Origin: Neisseria dentiae | Lineage (GTDB): Bacteria > Pseudomonadota > Gammaproteobacteria > Burkholderiales > Neisseriaceae | Direction: 5' to 3' | Length of the DNA stretch: 64,000 nt | Assembly (NCBI RefSeq): GCF_014055005.1 | Contig: NZ_CP059570.1 | Coordinates: 372,001-436,000, forward strand | Shown: piece by piece, positions 60,077 to 64,000 of the stretch | How positions within the stretch are numbered: the stretch's first letter is position 1 | Layout of the letters: each line of letters opens with the position of its first letter | Notes under the pieces: generated by a model | Seen by the model: the letters and a program-made list of their open reading frames with translations, nothing else | Databases searched by the model: none | What the model was told of the DNA's origin: nothing | Program-made: the position numbers and the translations under genes

Positions 60077-60433
60077 TATAGGAGATGCAATTATTTCGAT
60101 ACAAGGCAGCAAGTCGCAGACAGTACACGCGTACGCAACCGATTTTATTGCCGCTTTAGCAGTTTGAGACCTTTGCAAAATTAAAAAAAACATTACAAAA
60201 AATTTATTTCCCGTCATTCCCGCGTAGGCGGGAGTCCAGTTGTTTTTTTATTAAGTTATTGAAATAAAATGCTTGATAGTTTTAAGGCTGGGTTCCCGCC
60301 TACGCGGGAATGAAGGAATCTAAGTATTTCAGACGGCCTTGAGGTATTTTTGCAAAGGTCTCAGTTTACAAAATCGTTTTCTTTGAGCTAAGGCGCAGCA
60401 ACGATGCAGCGAAAGTTAAGTTAATCCACTATA
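60077..60433. repeat. Correia element (155 bp) split by a MITE
   Basis: It begins TATAGGAGATGCAATT and ends TTAATCCACTATA. Interior blocks ACAAGGCAGCAAGTCGCAGA, ACAGTACACGCGTACGCAAC and CTTTGAGCTAAGGCGCAGCA match the Correia core. The MITE 60166-60362 and one duplicated AGTTT account for 202 of the 357 bp; the remaining 155 bp is the canonical full length. Confidence 0.8.
60161..60367. mobile_element. 197-bp dRS3-containing MITE inside a Correia element, target duplication AGTTT
   Basis: The body 60166-60362 starts GAGACCTTTGCAAAA and ends TTTTTGCAAAGGTCTC. AGTTT flanks both sides (60161-60165 and 60363-60367). It has paired dRS3 repeats, one with a base change (GGGAGT). It closely resembles the copy at 47338-47533. 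Confidence 0.83.
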
Positions 60434-60581
60434 TATGGTGAAAATATGGTGAAAGCAATATTGATCGTGATACTTGGTTTGTGGGTGTGGAGTATATTTA
60501 CGCAGCGGCTGAGGCGGTATTAATATTGATGAAAATAGTTAGTTTTAATATTATTAATATAGTTAATTAAAAATTTGGGTT

Positions 60582-60690
60582 AAAAAAAACCATCTATACT
60601 AAGGGGAAAAGTATAGATGGCCAAACACATTACGGGGAAAACGTCTTACTCACTTACTCACTCCTTTCGGAGTAAGTGTTACTCAGACAG
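60582..60690 (-). ncRNA. Candidate small RNA (about 105-110 nt)
   Basis: On the minus strand a perfect TATAAT (60700-60695) would start an RNA near 60692-60688. The RNA would have a hairpin CACTTACTC/GAGTAAGTG (60678-60651), an open stretch with GUUUUCCCCGU, and a perfect 11-bp terminator hairpin (CCATCTATACT/AGTATAGATGG, 60620-60590) followed by eight T (60589-60582). CUCC in the first hairpin loop and UUUCCCC twice (open stretch and terminator loop) could pair with Shine-Dalgarno sequences. The -35 is weak. The form recalls the neisserial sibling RNAs NmsR/RcoF, from memory. It could instead be the 3' end of the rsuA mRNA. Confidence 0.5.
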
Positions 60691-60812
60691 GTGAATTATA
60701 TAATAGTTCATAAGTTTTGGCATTAAGTTTTGTAAACCGGTCTTAAAATCAAACAACATCATGTTTTGTAAGGAAAAAGATTATTTAATACTGTTGTCAT
60801 TTTGGTCATTAT

Positions 60813-61496
60813 TTACATAACTATAAACTTCCAGCCGCCTTCGGGTAGGTTTTCGGTGGTTTGGTTGCCGAATTTGCTACGATGGAGTTGCTCTACGCGG
60901 TTGCCGGCGGCGGCCACCATGCGTTTGACTTGGTGGTATTTGCCCTCGGTGATGGTGAGCAGCAGTATTCGGGGAGATTCGAGCACCGCATCGGCGGCGG
61001 CTACGGATTCGTTGTCATCGTGAAGTAAAACGCCGTTTTTCAGGGTGGTGCACAAGGTTTCGTCTGCGTCGTGTTTGAGTGTAACACGGTATAGTTTGGG
61101 CACTTTGTGTTTGGGGGAGGTTTGGCGGTGGTTGAAGCCGCCGTCGTTGGTGATCAGCAAAACGCCGGTGGTGTCGGCATCCAGGCGGCCGACGGCCTGC
61201 ATGGGCAGGCGGCGCATATGGTCGGGAAACAGGCTGAATATGCTGGGATATTGCTGCGGTTTGTGCGAGGTTTCGTAACCTGCCGGTTTGTTGAGCAGGA
61301 TATAAAAATAGGGCATGGGCACCACTGCCAAAGATTCGCCATTTACTTCGAGGCTTTTTACTTCTTCGGGTTGGACGGTGCTGTGCGGGTTGCTGTACAG
61401 GACGCCGTTGATGGCGATACAGCCGTTTTCAATCAGCCACAGGCATTCTTTGCGGGTGCCGATGCCTTGCGATTGGAGGTATTTGAAAAGTTGCAT
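60813..61496 (-). CDS. rsuA: 16S rRNA pseudouridine(516) synthase
   Basis: A 227-aa enzyme. An N-terminal S4-like RNA-binding domain (MQLFKYLQSQGIGTRKECLW) is followed by the RsuA catalytic domain with the catalytic Asp in GRLDADTTGVLLITNDG, and YHQVKRMVAAAGNRVEQLHR at the C-terminus. It modifies uridine 516 of 16S rRNA. Length is typical. It may share its 3' region with the candidate small RNA. Confidence 0.93.
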   Translation of the reverse strand: MQLFKYLQSQGIGTRKECLWLIENGCIAINGVLYSNPHSTVQPEEVKSLEVNGESLAVVPMPYFYILLNKPAGYETSHKPQQYPSIFSLFPDHMRRLPMQAVGRLDADTTGVLLITNDGGFNHRQTSPKHKVPKLYRVTLKHDADETLCTTLKNGVLLHDDNESVAAADAVLESPRILLLTITEGKYHQVKRMVAAAGNRVEQLHRSKFGNQTTENLPEGGWKFIVM

Positions 61497-61515
61497 GGTA
61501 AGGGTGGGATAGGTT

Positions 61516-61555
61516 TTCAGACGGCCTGATTGTACTGCAAGGCCGTCTGAAAACC
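61516..61555. terminator. Outward-facing DUS pair upstream of rsuA
   Basis: TTTTCAGACGGCCTG and CAAGGCCGTCTGAAAA are separated by about 10 nt and can pair. The pair lies just upstream of rsuA, so it may instead be only uptake signal. Confidence 0.4.
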
Positions 61556-61571
61556 TATTTTATCTATTTTA

Positions 61572-61786
61572 TATAGTGAATCAACTTAGGGAGTGTAGTC
61601 GACGGCGTTGCGCTTGGTTTGACAATTCAAGGTTAAAATCCGCACCTGCGGCGTTAGGTAGCGTAGCGGGCTTGCGAAGCTAAAATGCTCACAAGATGTT
61701 CAATCTTGCTGCACTTTTTGCCTTGCATCTGCGGATTTTTCCTCAAAAAACCGCTTCACAAGCATTCTGACTAAACCCTCTAGGAA
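61572..61786. mobile_element. Second, diverged copy of the 189-bp MITE, inverted
   Basis: Read on the minus strand, GAAGCGGTTTTTTGAGG, ATGCAAGGCAAAAAG and TTTTAGCTTCGCAAG repeat the interior of 43143-43331 in order. The ends have diverged (CTAGAGGGTTTAGTC). On the left it joins TATAGTGAATCAACTTAGG, which resembles a Correia end. No coding capacity. Confidence 0.6.
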
Positions 61787-61796
61787 ATGTTGCATA

Positions 61797-61873
61797 TGTC
61801 ATATTCGAGTTTGATCCGAGTATCTCATAGTTTGCTGAAACTCAAGATATCCGTGTCAAGCCCGAGTATGGCG
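61797..61873. repeat. Diverged CGGGCTTGACCCG palindrome element
   Basis: GTCATATTCGAGTTTGATCC at the left and GTGTCAAGCCCGAGTATGG at the right are worn arms of the family. Confidence 0.6.
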
Positions 61874-61908
61874 GAGTGGTTGCTAAAATGAGGGTTTGGC
61901 AAGTTTAA

Positions 61909-61966
61909 GGCCGTCTGAAAGCAGATATTCCGCAGAAACTGTACGGCATTGCTTTCAGACGGCCTT
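61909..61966 (-). terminator. Inverted DUS pair after argG
   Basis: AGGCCGTCTGAAAGC and GCTTTCAGACGGCCT face each other across about 28 nt. The argG stop lies 13 bp to the right, so this is its terminator. Confidence 0.65.
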
Positions 61967-61978
61967 TTAGTAGGCAAA

Positions 61979-63328
61979 CTATTTTTCGTTGTTACCCAGC
62001 TGCGGCAATACCGAGCCTTCGCCCAGCTGCAGCAGGCCGCTTTGCGAATAGATGCCCAGTTTGGTACGGGTGTCGGCAATATCCAGATTACGCATGGTAA
62101 GCTGGCCGATGCGGTCGAGCGGGGTGAAGGCGGCGTTTTCCACTTTTTCCATGCTCAGGCGTTCGGGCGCGTAAGTGAGGTTGGGCGATTCGGTGTTCAA
62201 AATCGAATAATCGTTGCCGCGGCGCAGCTCTAACGTTACTTCGCCGGTAACGGCTTTGGCCACCCAGCGTTGCGCGGTTTCGCGCAGCATCAGGGCTTGG
62301 CTGTCGAACCAGCGGCCTTGATAGAGCAGGCGGCCCAAGCGCAGGCCGTTGATGCGGTATTGTTCGATGGTGTCTTCGTTGTGGATACCGGTCACGAGAC
62401 GCTCGTAGGCGATGTGCAGCAAGGCCATGCCGGGGGCTTCGTAAATGCCGCGCGATTTGGCTTCGATGATGCGGTTTTCGATTTGGTCGCTCATGCCCAA
62501 GCCGTGGCGGCCGCCGATGCGGTTGGCTTCCAAGAACAATTCCACGGGATCGGCAAACTCTTTGCCGTTGAGCGCAACGGGTACGCCTTCTTCAAAGCGC
62601 ACGCTCACTTCTTCGGGCTTCACTTCCACGTTTTCGTCCCAAAACGCCACGCCCATGATGGGCTTCACGATTTTGATGCCCGAATTCAAAAATTCCAAAT
62701 CTTTGGCTTCGTGGGTCGCGCCGAGCATATTGGAATCGGTCGAGTAGGCTTTTTCCACCGACATTTTGTAGTCGAAACCGTTGGCAATCAGAAATTCGCT
62801 CATTTCCTGACGGCCGCCGAGTTCGTCGATAAAGGTTTGGTCGAGCCAAGGTTTGTAGATTTTCAGCGCAGGGTTGGTGAGCAGGCCGTAGCGGTAGAAG
62901 CGTTCGATGTCGTTGCCTTTGTAGGTGGAACCGTCGCCCCAGATGTTCACGTCGTCTTCTTTCATGGCCGACACCAGCATGGTGCCCGTTACCGCGCGGC
63001 CTAAGGGCGTGGTGTTGAAATAGGCGATGCCGCCGGTGGAAACGTGGAACGCGCCGCACTGAATCGCGGCGATGCCTTCGTGCGCCAGTTGCGCGCGGCA
63101 GTCGATTAAGCGGGCTTTTACTGCGCCGTATTCTTCGGCTTTTTTCGGAATGGCGTTGTAGTCGTCTTCGTCGGGCTGGCCGAGGTTTGCGGTGTAGGCA
63201 TAAGGCAGCGCGCCTTTGAGTTTCATCCACAACAGGGCGGCGGAAGTGTCGAGGCCGCCCGAAAAAGCGATGCCGACTTTCTGGCCGGCGGGCAGGTTTT
63301 GCAGAATGGTGTGGTTTTGCTGGCTCAT
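61979..63328 (-). CDS. argG: Argininosuccinate synthase
   Basis: A 449-aa enzyme that joins citrulline and aspartate in arginine synthesis. The PP-loop GIAFSGGLDTSAAL is at residues 19-32. TGTMLVSAMKEDDVNIWGDG, with core MLVSAMKEDDVNIWGD, YKGNDIERFYRYGLL and NRIGGRHGLGMSDQIENR match the long (type 2, E. coli-like, 447 aa) class. The gene is monocistronic. Upstream it faces the CinA-like gene across a 140-bp gap containing an uptake sequence. Confidence 0.97.
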   Translation of the reverse strand: MSQQNHTILQNLPAGQKVGIAFSGGLDTSAALLWMKLKGALPYAYTANLGQPDEDDYNAIPKKAEEYGAVKARLIDCRAQLAHEGIAAIQCGAFHVSTGGIAYFNTTPLGRAVTGTMLVSAMKEDDVNIWGDGSTYKGNDIERFYRYGLLTNPALKIYKPWLDQTFIDELGGRQEMSEFLIANGFDYKMSVEKAYSTDSNMLGATHEAKDLEFLNSGIKIVKPIMGVAFWDENVEVKPEEVSVRFEEGVPVALNGKEFADPVELFLEANRIGGRHGLGMSDQIENRIIEAKSRGIYEAPGMALLHIAYERLVTGIHNEDTIEQYRINGLRLGRLLYQGRWFDSQALMLRETAQRWVAKAVTGEVTLELRRGNDYSILNTESPNLTYAPERLSMEKVENAAFTPLDRIGQLTMRNLDIADTRTKLGIYSQSGLLQLGEGSVLPQLGNNEK

Positions 63329-63468
63329 GGGGGGAATCCTATCGAATATGGAAATGCCGTTTCAGACGGCCTGAAAACGGGTTATTATTGTATGAATCCG
63401 CCTGTTAGTCCAGCCTGAAACGGTTTCGGGCGGCTTGTTCTCACACAACAACCAGCCAAGAGCGTGCC

Positions 63469-64000
63469 ATGATTGATTTCAATTTAATTATTATCGGCGA
63501 TGAAATTCTGCACGGCAGCCGCGCCGACCAACATTTCGCCTTTTTTAAAAACCTGCTCGAATCGCGCGGCCTGCGTTTGGGGCAGGTGCAGTATCTGCCC
63601 GACGACAGGCCGCTCTTGGCCAAACAGTTGCGCCGCAGTTTTTCAGACGGCCTGCCGACTTTCGTTACCGGCGGCATCGGCGCCACTTTGGACGACCACA
63701 CCCGCCAAGCCGCAGCCGATGCGTTGGACGTGCCGCTGGTGCGCCACCCCGAAGCGGCGGCGCTGATAGACGGCGTGTCGCTCAAACGCGGCGATGCGCT
63801 CGATTCGCCCGCCCACCGCCAGCGGCTGCTGATGGCCGATTTTCCGGCCGGCTCCGACCTGATACCCAACAGTTATAACGATATCGCCGGTTTTTCGATA
63901 CGCGAACACTATTTCATGCCCGGCTTCCCGGTGATGGCGCAGCCTATGGGCGAATGGGTGTTGGAAACCTATTATTCCGGCCGTTTCCACCAAACCCGCA
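63469..64000 (+). CDS. Molybdopterin-binding / CinA N-terminal-like protein, 5' part
   Basis: An open frame from ATG 63469 runs off the window end (177 codons seen). NLIIIGDEILHGSRADQHFA and FVTGGIGATLDDHTRQAAAD are the MoaB/CinA-type molybdopterin-binding motifs (GDE(I/L) and TGG(I/L)G-x-T-x-D-D). The central PAGSDLIPNSYNDIAGFSI and HYFMPGFPVMAQPM blocks match the COG1058 family, which includes CinA and nicotinamide-nucleotide enzymes. The C-terminus is not visible, so an amidase domain cannot be judged. The uptake sequence at 63642-63653 is read in frame as FSDGL. Confidence 0.85.
   Translation, partial: MIDFNLIIIGDEILHGSRADQHFAFFKNLLESRGLRLGQVQYLPDDRPLLAKQLRRSFSDGLPTFVTGGIGATLDDHTRQAAADALDVPLVRHPEAAALIDGVSLKRGDALDSPAHRQRLLMADFPAGSDLIPNSYNDIAGFSIREHYFMPGFPVMAQPMGEWVLETYYSGRFHQTR

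Noticed and set aside
59978..60217. 79-codon minus-strand frame after the secretion operon
   Set aside because: It runs through an 18-bp hairpin, half a Correia element and a MITE end, so it cannot be a real gene.

Overview
The window is chromosomal DNA of a commensal-type Neisseria (Neisseriaceae, Betaproteobacteria). The main evidence is the very high density of the neisserial DNA uptake sequence in its AG dialect (AGGCCGTCTGAA and its complement). It occurs singly, as inverted pairs that act as terminators, and inside coding regions. Supporting evidence is the presence of dRS3 repeats (ATTCCC-N8-GGGAAT), a Correia element, an H.8-type lipoprotein, a dihaem cytochrome c5 and neisserial gene orders (rpsU-yqeY-dnaG-rpoD; ilvI-ilvH-ABM-ilvC; TPR-lolB-ispE-tRNA-Gln-prs-rplY). 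The species cannot be named from this stretch. No prophage, CRISPR array, rRNA operon or intact transposase gene was seen.

Layout. 1-2.2 kb: LPS heptose genes hldA (3' part) and hldD, with a zeta-toxin-like kinase and a 60-aa partner inserted between them. 2.4-6.0 kb: rraA-like gene, OsmC protein, GntR/FCD regulator, orphan RnfB-like ferredoxin, slyD. 6.4-8.2 kb: H.8-like lipoprotein and a GlcD/DLD-type flavoprotein. 8.5-11.9 kb: pflB and pflA behind an FNR-type promoter. 12.3-17.5 kb: the macromolecular synthesis operon with a structured rpsU leader. 17.7-30 kb: BCCT transporter plus a 42-aa membrane protein, purM, AI-2E exporter, small periplasmic and membrane proteins, SDR, Smr protein, pyrG and a CcoI-type copper ATPase. 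30-34.4 kb: nitronate monooxygenase, gabD, cytochrome c5, tRNA-Arg(CCG). 34.8-38.5 kb: ilv operon. 38.9-44.9 kb: EamA transporter, dapC-like aminotransferase, DHA2 transporter, PLD-family lipoprotein. 45.4-47.2 kb: a large mosaic surface lipoprotein. 47.6-53.9 kb: Nudix hydrolase, then TPR-lolB-ispE-2x tRNA-Gln-prs-rplY. 54.2-59.8 kb: a four-gene type I secretion locus (TolC-like, LapB/LssB-like ABC, LapC/HlyD-like, and an unrecognised periplasmic protein) without its substrate. 60.6 kb: a candidate small RNA. 60.8-64 kb: rsuA, argG and a partial molybdopterin-binding (CinA-like) gene.

The most informative non-genic signal is a family of short non-autonomous transposable elements. Five copies of 191-197 bp begin GAGACC(T/C)TTGCAA and end with the inverse, and carry a DUS and paired dRS3 repeats. 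Each is flanked by a perfect 5-bp direct repeat (AGCCT, GGCCT, GGCCT, TGGTT, AGTTT). Two sit inside other repeats: one splits a Correia element whose pieces add up to exactly 155 bp, and one splits a CGGGCTTGACCCG palindrome element whose unsplit form is present elsewhere in the window. Shorter derivatives of the same element are also present. Much of the intergenic space here is therefore layered MITE insertion.

Functionally the window mixes housekeeping operons (translation, replication, nucleotide, branched-chain amino acid, arginine, lysine/peptidoglycan precursors) with envelope functions (LPS heptose, LolB, lipoproteins, type I secretion) and a low-oxygen metabolic theme (FNR-box pflBA, CcoI, cytochrome c5, RnfB).
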